A stretch of DNA of 64,000 nucleotides, taken from Pseudobutyrivibrio xylanivorans (GTDB lineage: Bacteria > Bacillota > Clostridia > Lachnospirales > Lachnospiraceae). The position numbers and the translations under genes are program-made. The stretch lies in contig NZ_CP043028.1 in NCBI RefSeq assembly GCF_008935055.1, forward strand, positions 2,634,501 through 2,698,500, read 5' to 3'. The number at the start of each line of letters is the position of its first letter. Within the stretch, counting starts at the first letter, position 1. Positions 1 through 9,231 of the stretch are shown here, one piece after another. The notes below the pieces were generated by a model. It was not told the origin of the DNA. It saw only the letters and a list, made by a program, of their open reading frames with translations, and ran no database searches.

Positions 1-737
1 AAGATAGAATAAAGGCTGTTGTTGATGCAGCAAAGGCTAAGAATATTCCTATCAGAGTTGGAGTTAATTCTGGCTCACTTGAAAAGGACTTAGTAGAGAA
101 ATATGGCGGTGTTACAGCAGAAGGACTTGTTGAATCAGCTCTTGATAAGGTTAGAATTATTGAGGAGCTTGGCTATGATAATCTTGTTATTAGTATCAAG
201 TCTTCTGATGTAATGATGTGTGTGAAGGCTCACGAACTTATCGCTGATAAGACAGATCATCCACTTCATGTTGGTATTACAGAGGCTGGTACTTTAAGAG
301 CCGGTAATATCAAGAGTGCATGTGGACTTGCCATGATTCTTTCTCAAGGCATTGGTGATACAATTCGTGTATCTCTTACAGGTGCACCAATCGAGGAGAT
401 TAAGACAGCAAAGCTTATTCTTAGAACTCTTGGCCTTAGAAAAGGCGGAATCGAAGTTGTTTCCTGCCCAACCTGTGGTCGTACACAGATTGATTTAATC
501 GGCCTTGCAAACAAGGTTGAGAACATGGTTGAAGAGTTTAGTGACTTAGACATAAAGGTTGCCGTTATGGGCTGTGTTGTTAATGGCCCTGGCGAAGCTA
601 AGGAAGCAGACCTTGGTGTTGCTGGCGGCATCGGAGAAGGCCTGCTCATCAAGCATGGCGAAATTGTTCGCAAAATGCCTGAAGGCCAGCTTCTCGATGC
701 ACTTCGCGAAGAGCTCATAAACTGGCCACGCTCGTAA
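1..737 (+). CDS. ispG: IspG (GcpE), 3' part only
   Basis: C-terminal two thirds (about 244 residues) of 4-hydroxy-3-methylbut-2-enyl diphosphate synthase, the 4Fe-4S enzyme of the non-mevalonate isoprenoid pathway that reduces MEcPP to HMBPP. The frame is open from base 3, so the gene starts upstream of the window. The visible part has the family's cluster-binding cysteines: CPTCGRTQ near base 465 and GCVVNGPGEA near base 570. It ends at TAA 735-737. IspG immediately before polC is the usual order in Clostridia, where dxr and rseP normally lie further upstream; those are outside the window. No strong terminator follows, only a weak ATCTAAA/TTTAGAT hairpin. Confidence 0.96.
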   Translation, partial: DRIKAVVDAAKAKNIPIRVGVNSGSLEKDLVEKYGGVTAEGLVESALDKVRIIEELGYDNLVISIKSSDVMMCVKAHELIADKTDHPLHVGITEAGTLRAGNIKSACGLAMILSQGIGDTIRVSLTGAPIEEIKTAKLILRTLGLRKGGIEVVSCPTCGRTQIDLIGLANKVENMVEEFSDLDIKVAVMGCVVNGPGEAKEADLGVAGGIGEGLLIKHGEIVRKMPEGQLLDALREELINWPRS

Positions 738-811
738 TAATCTATTAGTATAAAAATATTAATCTAAAGTTTTTTTAGATGATGCTGTGTGTTTATTATT
801 CATCTAGAGTA

Positions 812-866
812 TTTAGATGAGGTGGTAGATGAGTTGTGTTATCTACGTCTTTAGATGAGGTGGTAG
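812..866 (+). repeat. 17-bp direct repeat pair upstream of polC
   Basis: TTTAGATGAGGTGGTAG occurs exactly twice, at 812-828 and 850-866, a period of 38 bp. The GGTGGT of the second copy forms the first helix of the polC leader RNA (859-864 with 1005-1010). The first copy could compete for the same partner. The repeat also resembles the CTAGATGATGTGGTGGTAG stretch upstream of nrdD. The exact repeat is seen; any operator or switching role is inference. Confidence 0.6.
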
Positions 867-1010
867 GTATCAAACTCTTGGGTCTCTGAATGAGGCATGT
901 AGCCGAAATATGATCCCAAAAGGATGATTGCTTTAGCAATCAACTTTTGTGGTCTAGTAAGCTTTAGCTTACATCTAGTAAGAGACCCAAGGCTTGTAAC
1001 CGTAACCACC
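859..1010 (+). promoter_or_regulatory. Structured leader RNA of polC (family 1, copy A)
   Basis: Three nested helices can be drawn. P1 is GGTGGT 859-864 with ACCACC 1005-1010. P2 is CAAAC 871-875 with GCTTG 992-996, with one mismatch. P3 is CTTGGGTCTCT 877-887 with AGAGACCCAAG 981-991, a perfect 11 bp. Inside P3 lie three small hairpins: 913-925, 926-941 and 957-972; the last two have the same TTTA loop. The outer frame, with CAANCTCTT on the 5' side and AAGGNTTGTANNNGTAAC on the 3' side, is shared with the leaders of smc and gpsA. The helix ends 26 nt before the polC ATG. It matches no named riboswitch I know. A cis-regulatory role is inferred from position and conservation. Confidence 0.62.
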
Positions 1011-1036
1011 GGACTTTGTTATTCGGAGAATTAGTT

Positions 1037-4000
1037 ATGGATCAAATGGGATTTTATGAAGTATTCCCAAATATGAATGCTGAGAACGACCTTGCTACAG
1101 CCCTTAGTGACGCCACTGTCACTAAGGTCAGCACAGGTCGTTCTAAAGATGATATAAGGATATATGTTACTTTCAATACTCTAATTCCTAAGCGCCGCAT
1201 TTGGCACTTGGAAAAGTCAATAAAGAAACAGTTTTTCCCTAATAATGGAGTATCAATTCGTATTCTTGAGGATTTCGACCTCTCAAGTCAGTACACTCCT
1301 GAGAATTTAATATCTTCATATAATGACAGTATTTTAGAAGAGCTAGAGGATAGAAGTGCTCTTCTTTTTAACATATACAAAAAAGCTGATGTTGATATCA
1401 CAGAGGATGGTAAGCTTAAGGTTACAATCGAGGACACTGTTATTGGTCGTGAGAAAGAGGCAGAGCTTTTTGACCTGCTTCACACCATCATTTGCAGACG
1501 CTGCCATTTAGATGTTCCAATTATTTTTGATTATAAAGAGCCTGTTAAATCAAAATACTTGGAGAATGCCAAGCTTGAGATTGAAAATAGAATAAAGGCT
1601 ATTAATGCCAGAACCTTCGCTGCAGAGGATAAGGATGAGTCTAAGTCTGAAAGTATTGATACTTCAGCCAAGGATTCAAGTTCTAAACAGACAGATGAGC
1701 CTGAAAAGGTAGAAAAGAAATTCGTCAGACCTCTTAAGAAAACTGACGACCCAGATGTAATCATGGGTAGCGAAATTATTGAGAACGCTACTCCTATGGA
1801 AGAAATCAACGGTGAGCTTTTAGGTCCAATTGTAATTCGAGGTCAGCTTACAGCTTTAGAGTTCAGAGAGACTAAAAAGGGTGGCTACTTTGGTACTGGT
1901 TCCATGACTGATTTTACAGATTCTATTTCTGTAAAGTTTTTCTTCTCAGATGCAGAACAGGGCCGCGAGTTTGAATCCGGTCTTAAGGTAGGCGGTTTCT
2001 ACAAAGTTCAGGGTAAGCTAGACGAGGACATTTACTCAAAGGAGCTTACTGTTGGCCGCATTACCTGTGTTCAGAAGATTAAGGATTTCAGAGTTGTTCG
2101 AACAGATACTGCTGTCGAAAAACGTGTAGAGCTTCATTGTCATACAAAGATGTCTGAATTCGATGGAGTTTCCGAGATTACTTCTATCATTTCTCGAGCA
2201 AAGGATTGGGGCCACAAGGCTCTTGCCATTACAGACCATGGCGTTGTTCAGGCTTTTTGTGATGCGGATCATATGAAGGGTCTTGGTGATTTTAAGGTTA
2301 TTTACGGTTGCGAGATTTATCTTGTAGATGATACAAAGCGTCCTGTCACCAATCCAAAGGGCCAGTCACTTAGGGACCAGTATGTTGTTTTCGATATTGA
2401 GACAACCGGTGTAAATCCTAGAACTTCAAAGATTATCGAGATTGGTGCAGTAAAGATTAAAGATGGTGAGGTTATTGATAAATTCTCTGAGTTCATTAAT
2501 CCTCAAGTGCCTATTTCTTACAAGACAACTGAGCTTACATCAATCACAGATGATATGGTTATTGGTGCGCCTACAATCGATGTTATCCTTCCAAAGTTTA
2601 TGGATTTTTGTAAGGATTCAATTTTGGTTGCACATAATGCTATTTTTGATACAGCATTTATTAAGCACAATTGTCATCTTCTTGGTTTGGAATACGATTT
2701 TACTCATGTGGATACAATGGAGGTTGCCCGTTATCTTCATCCAAACAATGCAAGATTTAATCTTGATGCTGTTTGTAAGATGGAAAATGTTGTTAACGAG
2801 CATCATCATCGTGCTATAGCTGATGCTGAGGTTACAGCCAAGATTTTCTTAAACTTTATAAATAAGCTTGAGGCAGAGCAAACCTTTGATCTTTCTGATT
2901 TGAATGCAAAGGCAAAACCTACGGCAGATCAGATTAAGAAGATGCGAGCTCATCACTGCATTGTTCTTGCAAAGAATGACTTGGGACGTATCAACCTTTA
3001 CAGATTGGTTTCTGAGTCTCATTTGAAATATTTTGCCAGATATCCTAGAGTGCCAAAGTCGCTGCTTACTGAGCTGAGAGAGGGCTTAATTATCGGTTCG
3101 GCCTGCGAGGCAGGTGAGCTTTATGGGGCCATCATTGATGGTAGGGACGATTCTGAGATTGCCCGTATTGCAAGCTATTATGATTACCTTGAAATTCAGC
3201 CAGTTGGCAATAATGACTTCATGATTCGTTCTGACAAATATGAGGATATTAATTCCGTTAAAGATCTTCAGGAAATTAACAAGCAAATTGTTGGCTTAGG
3301 TGAAGAGTTTAATAAGCCGGTAGTTGCCACCTGTGACGTGCATTTCCTTGATCCAGAGGATGAGGTTTACCGTCGTATTATCATGGCGAACAAGGGTTTT
3401 GATGATGCAGACCAGCAAGCACCTCTTTATCTTCATTCAACAACAGAAATGTTGGAAGAGTTTTCATACCTTGGCATGGCAAAGGCTCACGAGGTAGTAA
3501 TTGAAAATACGAATATGATTGCGGACATGTGTGAGTATATTCACCCGGTTCGCCCTGATAAATGTCCTCCAGTTATCGAGCATTCCGAGGAGGATTTGCG
3601 TCGTATCTGCGAGACAAGAGCACATGAGGTATACGGCCCTGAGCTTCCAGAGATAGTATCAGCCCGCTTGGAGCGTGAACTGAATTCTATTATTGGCAAT
3701 GGATATTCCGTTATGTACATCATCGCTCAGAAGCTGGTTTGGAAATCAAACGAGGATGGCTATCTGGTTGGTTCCCGTGGTTCTGTTGGTTCTTCCTTTG
3801 CAGCTACTATGGCTGGTATCACTGAGGTTAATCCTCTGCCACCACATTATCGCTGTCCAAATTGCTTTTACGTAGATTTTGACGGTCCAGAGGTTCAGGA
3901 GATTGTTAACCAGGGACTTTCTGGTGTAGATATGCCGGACAAGATTTGTCCTAAATGTGGTAAGCCTCTTGCAAAGGATGGTTTTGATATTCCTTTCGAG

Positions 4001-5476
4001 ACCTTCCTTGGATTCAAAGGTGACAAGGAGCCTGATATCGATTTGAATTTTTCAAATGAATATCAGTCAAAGGCTCATAAATATACTGAGGTTATTTTCG
4101 GTGAAGGACAGACCTTCAAGGCCGGGACAGTTTCAACCCTTGCTGATAAGAACGCCGTTGGATATGTTCTCAAGTATTTTGAAAAGCGTGATGTGAGAAA
4201 GCGTCGTGCGGAAAACGAGAGAATAGCAAAGGGTATTGAAGGTGTTAAGTCTACAACTGGTCAGCATCCTGGTGGTGTAGTAGTTCTTCCGAATGGAGAG
4301 GATATTTGTTCATTCACACCAGTTCAGCATCCTGCTAACAAGGATACCGATATTGTAACCACTCACTTTGATTATCATAAAATTGATGCCAACCTTCTTA
4401 AGCTTGATATCTTAGGGCACCTTGACCCTACAATGATTAAGCGTTTGGAGGATTTGACAGGCATAGATGCTACAACAATTCCTTTTGATGATAAGGGCGT
4501 TATGTCATTGTTTCAGAGTACTGAAGCCCTTGGAATAACTCCAGATGACATTATGGGTACCCCACTTGGAACTCTTGGAATCCCAGAGTTTGGTACTGAC
4601 TTTGCTATGCAGATGCTTGTTGAGGCTAAGCCTCAGTACTTTACTGATTTGGTTCGAATTGCAGGACTTGCCCATGGTACTGACGTATGGTTAGGTAATG
4701 CTCAGGACCTTATTCTTAGTGGAACGGCCACTATCACCGAGGCTATTTGTACTCGTGATGATATCATGGTTTATCTTATTCATAAGGGACTTGACCCAGC
4801 GGAATCCTTCACTATCATGGAGCGAGTTCGTAAGGGTGTTGTTGCTAAAGGCAAATGTGATGAATGGCCAACCTACAAGCAGCACATGCAGGAGCATGGT
4901 GTTCCTGATTGGTACATTGGTTCTTGTGAAAAGATTAAATATATGTTCCCTAAGGCCCATGCTGCAGCCTACGTTATGATGGCTTGGCGTGTTGCCTATT
5001 GCAAGATTAATTATCCTCTTGCATATTATGCTGCCTTCTTCTCAATCAGAGCTGGTGGCTTTGATTATGAGAAATGCTGCCAGGGCAAAGCCAGAGCCGA
5101 GCAGGAGATTAAGACTCTTAAGGCTATGGCAAATCCATCTGCAACAGATAAGGATATTTTGATTGCTCTAAGACTAGTTCAGGAAATGTATGCCCGTGGT
5201 TTTGATTTTTTACCTATGGACCTATACCAATCTGACTCAAGATACTTTAAAATAGTAGATGGAAAGATACTTCCACCGTTTAATTCACTCCCTGGAATGG
5301 GTGACAAGGCTGCCGAGCAGCTTCAGATTGCCGCATCACAGGGCAAATTCCTTTCACTTGACGATATAAAGGAAAGAGGAAAGGTTTCACAGACAATACT
5401 TGATAAAATGGTTGAACTTGGCATAATCAAGGATTTGCCACAGTCAAATCAGCTATCGATCTTTGATTTTACCTAA
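1037..5476 (+). CDS. polC: DNA polymerase III alpha subunit, PolC type
   Basis: The main replicative polymerase of low-GC Gram-positives, with built-in 3'-5' proofreading. At 1479 residues it has typical PolC length. Domain order: N-terminal region, charged linker (about 190-230), OB fold (about 250-340), first half of the PHP domain (from about 360, ELHCHTKMSEFDG), DnaQ-like exonuclease (about 450-620, VVFDIETTG), rest of PHP, a PolC zinc finger (CPNC...CPKC, about 940-975), then the palm with PDIDLNFS near residue 1000 carrying catalytic aspartates. An in-frame TTG lies at 1016, but the ATG at 1037 is 8 nt from GGAG and is chosen. The structured leader 859-1010 lies just upstream. Confidence 0.97.
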   Translation: MDQMGFYEVFPNMNAENDLATALSDATVTKVSTGRSKDDIRIYVTFNTLIPKRRIWHLEKSIKKQFFPNNGVSIRILEDFDLSSQYTPENLISSYNDSILEELEDRSALLFNIYKKADVDITEDGKLKVTIEDTVIGREKEAELFDLLHTIICRRCHLDVPIIFDYKEPVKSKYLENAKLEIENRIKAINARTFAAEDKDESKSESIDTSAKDSSSKQTDEPEKVEKKFVRPLKKTDDPDVIMGSEIIENATPMEEINGELLGPIVIRGQLTALEFRETKKGGYFGTGSMTDFTDSISVKFFFSDAEQGREFESGLKVGGFYKVQGKLDEDIYSKELTVGRITCVQKIKDFRVVRTDTAVEKRVELHCHTKMSEFDGVSEITSIISRAKDWGHKALAITDHGVVQAFCDADHMKGLGDFKVIYGCEIYLVDDTKRPVTNPKGQSLRDQYVVFDIETTGVNPRTSKIIEIGAVKIKDGEVIDKFSEFINPQVPISYKTTELTSITDDMVIGAPTIDVILPKFMDFCKDSILVAHNAIFDTAFIKHNCHLLGLEYDFTHVDTMEVARYLHPNNARFNLDAVCKMENVVNEHHHRAIADAEVTAKIFLNFINKLEAEQTFDLSDLNAKAKPTADQIKKMRAHHCIVLAKNDLGRINLYRLVSESHLKYFARYPRVPKSLLTELREGLIIGSACEAGELYGAIIDGRDDSEIARIASYYDYLEIQPVGNNDFMIRSDKYEDINSVKDLQEINKQIVGLGEEFNKPVVATCDVHFLDPEDEVYRRIIMANKGFDDADQQAPLYLHSTTEMLEEFSYLGMAKAHEVVIENTNMIADMCEYIHPVRPDKCPPVIEHSEEDLRRICETRAHEVYGPELPEIVSARLERELNSIIGNGYSVMYIIAQKLVWKSNEDGYLVGSRGSVGSSFAATMAGITEVNPLPPHYRCPNCFYVDFDGPEVQEIVNQGLSGVDMPDKICPKCGKPLAKDGFDIPFETFLGFKGDKEPDIDLNFSNEYQSKAHKYTEVIFGEGQTFKAGTVSTLADKNAVGYVLKYFEKRDVRKRRAENERIAKGIEGVKSTTGQHPGGVVVLPNGEDICSFTPVQHPANKDTDIVTTHFDYHKIDANLLKLDILGHLDPTMIKRLEDLTGIDATTIPFDDKGVMSLFQSTEALGITPDDIMGTPLGTLGIPEFGTDFAMQMLVEAKPQYFTDLVRIAGLAHGTDVWLGNAQDLILSGTATITEAICTRDDIMVYLIHKGLDPAESFTIMERVRKGVVAKGKCDEWPTYKQHMQEHGVPDWYIGSCEKIKYMFPKAHAAAYVMMAWRVAYCKINYPLAYYAAFFSIRAGGFDYEKCCQGKARAEQEIKTLKAMANPSATDKDILIALRLVQEMYARGFDFLPMDLYQSDSRYFKIVDGKILPPFNSLPGMGDKAAEQLQIAASQGKFLSLDDIKERGKVSQTILDKMVELGIIKDLPQSNQLSIFDFT

Positions 5477-5506
5477 CCTGACACATACTTTTAGGAGGGC
5501 TGTAGA

Positions 5507-6535
5507 ATGAAGATAGTTAGAAGAGTCATTTTAATTGTTGTTTTTCTTGCAGTTGTGGTTGGTGGTTTTGTTTACAAATACATCAGTACCATGACCCATT
5601 TCAATGAGCCTGATACCAATGGAAACACCATTGGAAATCTTTATGGCAATGGTCTGTTTTGCGAGATTGACGACACGGTTTATTTTGCCAATCCAAATGA
5701 TGGGGACCGTCTTTACAAGATGAACCCTGACGAATCAGATATTCAATATGTTGCCAATGACTCAATATTCTACCTGAATGCTGACGAGCATTATCTTTAT
5801 TACAGCCGTAACGGAAAGAAGTATAAAGATAATTCACAAATGGGTTTCCTAGGCGTAAACACAGACAGTTTGTGTCGCATGGATCGCAAGTCTAAAAAGG
5901 TTACGATTCTTGATGATGCTATCTGCAACGCATGCGCTCTTTGTGGAAACACAGTGATTTATCTTCGTTATGATGCAGAGGAAGCTACCACTTTATATAC
6001 TGTAAAGATTGATGCTACGGAGCGTGAACAGCTTAGCAAGGTACCACTTGATCCACGCTGTGTTGTGGGCGATAAGTTTTATTATGCAGGCGTTGAAAAT
6101 GATCACAATCTTCATTCCATGAACATTACTACCAAGGATTCATCTTATGTCTCAGCTGAGAATCTTTGGCTTCCAATTATCATGAAGCGCGATTTATACT
6201 TTATTGATTTGGATAACAAGCATCGTGTTTACACTGTTTCTCTTGGTGGAGGTACCAAGACAGGACTTACCTCCTATGGTGCAGTTTGCTATAATCTGAA
6301 CAAGAATTATCTCTATTACCAGAGCCTGAAGGGCAATCCTGATGGTTTGTATATGGTTGATTTGACTACAGGAGCAGAGTTTTTAATAGCAGAGGGACAG
6401 TATAACAATATAAATATTACAAGCAAATACGTTTATTTCCGGGATTATTATTCTGAGGCAACTTTCCATGTTCCAGTGGGAAGTACCAGCGTTAGCTTAT
6501 TTAACCCGCCAATTAAAGAAGTAGACACAAAATAA
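5507..6535 (+). CDS. Membrane-anchored DUF5050-like propeller protein
   Basis: 342 residues with one N-terminal hydrophobic segment (about 7-25, after MKIVRR), so an uncleaved anchor or signal peptide placing the rest outside the membrane. The remainder is built of repeated short strands with the recurring pattern LYYSRNGK / VYFANPNDGDRLYKMN / YLYYQSLKGNPDGLYMVD, as in DUF5050 beta-propeller-like proteins. No catalytic motif is visible. It follows polC by 30 nt and precedes pheA by 8 nt, with good Shine-Dalgarno sites on both genes, so the three may be co-transcribed. Function unknown; a cell-surface binding role is a guess. Confidence 0.7.
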   Translation: MKIVRRVILIVVFLAVVVGGFVYKYISTMTHFNEPDTNGNTIGNLYGNGLFCEIDDTVYFANPNDGDRLYKMNPDESDIQYVANDSIFYLNADEHYLYYSRNGKKYKDNSQMGFLGVNTDSLCRMDRKSKKVTILDDAICNACALCGNTVIYLRYDAEEATTLYTVKIDATEREQLSKVPLDPRCVVGDKFYYAGVENDHNLHSMNITTKDSSYVSAENLWLPIIMKRDLYFIDLDNKHRVYTVSLGGGTKTGLTSYGAVCYNLNKNYLYYQSLKGNPDGLYMVDLTTGAEFLIAEGQYNNINITSKYVYFRDYYSEATFHVPVGSTSVSLFNPPIKEVDTK

Positions 6536-6543
6536 GGAGCAGC

Positions 6544-7680
6544 ATGAGAGACTTACAAGACATCAGAGTAGAGATTGACCAGGTAGATAGCGAGATTCTA
6601 AAGCTTTTCATCAAGCGAATGGAGCTTGCATGTCAGGTGGCAGAGTATAAAATCGCCACAGGAAAAAAGGTGTACGACAAAGCAAGGGAGGATGAGAAGC
6701 TTATCAAGCTTTCATCTTATGTTTCCGACGATTTTAGTCAGCAATCTGTCAAGGAACTGTACACACAGATAATGTCTATAAGTCGCAAAAAGCAGTTCTC
6801 TATACTCAGAGAGCGTGGAGTTAATTTTGATACAGGCTTTCATGAGGTTAAGGATTTTGATTTTTCTCAGTCAACAGTTTGCTTTCAGGGCGTTCAGGGA
6901 GCATATTCACAGCTTGCCATGTTGGCATTTTTTGATGACAACATGAAAGAAAGCTTCCATGTTGATCTTTGGCGTGATGCTATGGATGCTATCAGTTCAG
7001 GCAAGGCAGATTATGCAGTTCTTCCAATTGAAAATAGCTTAGCAGGCTCAATCGAAGAAAATTTTGATTTGCTTTCGGAATACAATGTGGCTATTATTGG
7101 CGAACAGATTCTAAAGATTGATCATGCTCTTCTTGGTGTTAAAGGCTCTAAGATAGAAGATATCAAAACAGTTTATTCTCATCCGAAGGCTATCGCCCAG
7201 TGTGATGAGTACATTCGTACAAAGCATATAGACTGGGATGTTAAGAACCTTCGAAATACAGCCATGAGTGCTCAAAAGATTCGTGACGATGGAGACAAAA
7301 CTCAGGCTGCAATTGGAAGCAAATATAATGCGATTCTCTATAATTTAGATATTCTTGAGGAAGCAATTCAGGATGACAAGAATAACGAGACTCGCTTCAT
7401 TATCGTTTCCAAGGATAAGAAATATCGCAAGGATGCTGATAAAATTAGTCTTTGTCTTGAAATTTCCCATGAGCCTGGAAGTCTTTATCGTATACTTTCA
7501 AATCTCATGTTTAATGGCATCAATATGAATAGAATCGAATCCCGTCCAATTAAGGGGGTTAATTGGCAGTACAGATTCTTTATTGACATTGATGGAAATC
7601 TTAATGATGAAGCGGTTCGAAATGCACTTATTGGCCTGAAGGAGGAATGCGTTAGTATTCGAGTTTTAGGCAATTACTAG
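6544..7680 (+). CDS. pheA: Bifunctional chorismate mutase / prephenate dehydratase
   Basis: P-protein of phenylalanine synthesis: chorismate to prephenate to phenylpyruvate. Residues 1-90 are an AroQ-type chorismate mutase helix bundle (RVEIDQVDSEILKLFIKRM, then KVYDKAREDEK). Residues about 115-290 are the dehydratase (VCFQGVQGAYSQ at the start, the catalytic TRF of NNETRFIIV near its end). Residues about 305-370 are an ACT domain with the Phe-binding ESRP motif, so feedback inhibition by phenylalanine is expected. The 378-residue length is normal for the fusion. The neighbours are unrelated to aromatic synthesis. Confidence 0.95.
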   Translation: MRDLQDIRVEIDQVDSEILKLFIKRMELACQVAEYKIATGKKVYDKAREDEKLIKLSSYVSDDFSQQSVKELYTQIMSISRKKQFSILRERGVNFDTGFHEVKDFDFSQSTVCFQGVQGAYSQLAMLAFFDDNMKESFHVDLWRDAMDAISSGKADYAVLPIENSLAGSIEENFDLLSEYNVAIIGEQILKIDHALLGVKGSKIEDIKTVYSHPKAIAQCDEYIRTKHIDWDVKNLRNTAMSAQKIRDDGDKTQAAIGSKYNAILYNLDILEEAIQDDKNNETRFIIVSKDKKYRKDADKISLCLEISHEPGSLYRILSNLMFNGINMNRIESRPIKGVNWQYRFFIDIDGNLNDEAVRNALIGLKEECVSIRVLGNY

Positions 7681-7699
7681 AGGAGAAAAGGGGTTAGTT

Positions 7700-9223
7700 A
7701 TGAAGCTTTTTGCAAGCATATATATTGGTTCTTACGAGACCACAATGAAGGTCTTTGAAATTGGCAAACAGCAGAAAAGGATTAAAACTATTGATACTAT
7801 CAAGGCGCCTTCGGATGTGGTGAAGGATGTTTTGCGTTATGGTAGCATTATGCCAGAGACCACTGATAAGCTTTGCAAGGTCCTGAATGATATGAAAATA
7901 GCTATCGACAGCTACAAGGTTGATAGCTATTCCGTTGTTGCGGGTCCAAATATTAGACAGGCTGACAATTCACTCATTGTACTTGAGCAGATAAAGCAGC
8001 GCACTGGATTTTCCATTGAGGTTCTCTCTAATTCTGAGCAGCGTTTTCTTGGATATCAGGCGGTGGCATCCACAGATGATTTCGAAGAATTAATTAATGA
8101 ATCTGCGGTTCTTATAGATATAGGTGGCGTTTCGCTACAGATTACCCTGTTTTCAAAAGGAAAGATTATTACGACTCAGCACCTTAGCATGGGTACTGTT
8201 GCTGTAAGTGAAAGTATTAAGAAGCTTGGTTCTTCTTTAACTTCTATGGAACAGATTTATGAGATGATGTACAAGGAGCTTGAGGTCTTTAAAACCATGT
8301 TTCTTCGTGATATCGAGCCTAAGTATATGATTCTCCTTGGGGTTCAGGTCAGTACCATTGCAGATAAAATTTCAAGTGTAACCTCTAAAAAAATCAATGT
8401 GGAGGATTATCTTACATTTTTAAATAAAATCAATAAGCAATATATAAAGCGTTTCGAAGAAGAACATGACCTGTATCTTGAAAATGAATATCTCATTGAG
8501 CCTGTGGTTATGCTTTACAAGACTCTTGCTGAGACCCTTGGACCAAAGGTTGTGGTGGCACCTGGTGTATCTGTTTGTGAGGGCATGGCCTATAATCATT
8601 GCTATAACAAAAAGTGGCTCACTGCCAAGCATGATTTTGACAATGATATTATCACGGCTGCCTGGTCAATTGCTAAACGATACGATAGCTACCAGCCTCA
8701 TTTAAAGGCCTTGTTCAAGTTGTCGGGAGAGATTTTTGATGCAATGAAAAAGTATCATGGCCTCGGAAAGAGACACAGGGTTTTGATGCAGTGTATAGCA
8801 ATTCTTCATGATTGCGGAAAATATATATCACTGGCAGAGGCCTCCAGCTGTTCCTATACAATTATTATGGCTTCGGAAATCCTCGGCCTTAGTCATAAGG
8901 AACGAGAGATAATTGCTACTACTGTAGAGTTTAATAGAAAGCCTTTGGAACCATACGAAAATCTATCTGACAGGTTTACCACAGAGGAATACCTGCTTAT
9001 TTTAAAGCTCCTTGGTATTTTAAAGGTTGCAAATGCTCTTGATCGTTCTCACAAACAGAAAATCAAAAATGTTTCTATGAGGGTAAAGGATAGAGAGCTT
9101 GTTATAACAATCGAGTCAAACAGCTCCCTTGCATTGGAAAAGGGATTATTTAAAAAGAATGCAGATTTCTTTGAACAGATTTTTTCTATCAAGCCTGTGC
9201 TTAAAGAGAATAAGCGCCTTTAG
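7700..9223 (+). CDS. Ppx/GppA-type exopolyphosphatase with HD domain
   Basis: 507 residues. The N-terminal 310 residues resemble the ASKHA-fold Ppx/GppA phosphatases that shorten polyphosphate or hydrolyse pppGpp. The C-terminal part carries an HD-type motif (AILHDCGKYIS, about residue 370). The phosphate-binding loop reads IDIGGVSLQI where the family usually has DIGGGSxE, so the loop is degenerate and activity may be altered. It sits 8 nt before ppk1, giving a polyphosphate turnover pair that makes a Ppx role likelier than GppA. The start follows GGAGAAAAGGGG. Confidence 0.85.
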   Translation: MKLFASIYIGSYETTMKVFEIGKQQKRIKTIDTIKAPSDVVKDVLRYGSIMPETTDKLCKVLNDMKIAIDSYKVDSYSVVAGPNIRQADNSLIVLEQIKQRTGFSIEVLSNSEQRFLGYQAVASTDDFEELINESAVLIDIGGVSLQITLFSKGKIITTQHLSMGTVAVSESIKKLGSSLTSMEQIYEMMYKELEVFKTMFLRDIEPKYMILLGVQVSTIADKISSVTSKKINVEDYLTFLNKINKQYIKRFEEEHDLYLENEYLIEPVVMLYKTLAETLGPKVVVAPGVSVCEGMAYNHCYNKKWLTAKHDFDNDIITAAWSIAKRYDSYQPHLKALFKLSGEIFDAMKKYHGLGKRHRVLMQCIAILHDCGKYISLAEASSCSYTIIMASEILGLSHKEREIIATTVEFNRKPLEPYENLSDRFTTEEYLLILKLLGILKVANALDRSHKQKIKNVSMRVKDRELVITIESNSSLALEKGLFKKNADFFEQIFSIKPVLKENKRL

Positions 9224-9231
9224 GAGGAATT

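Noticed and set aside
2463..2819. 118-residue plus-strand frame within polC
   Set aside because: Out-of-frame overlap with the well-conserved PolC exonuclease; hydrophobic translation is an artefact.
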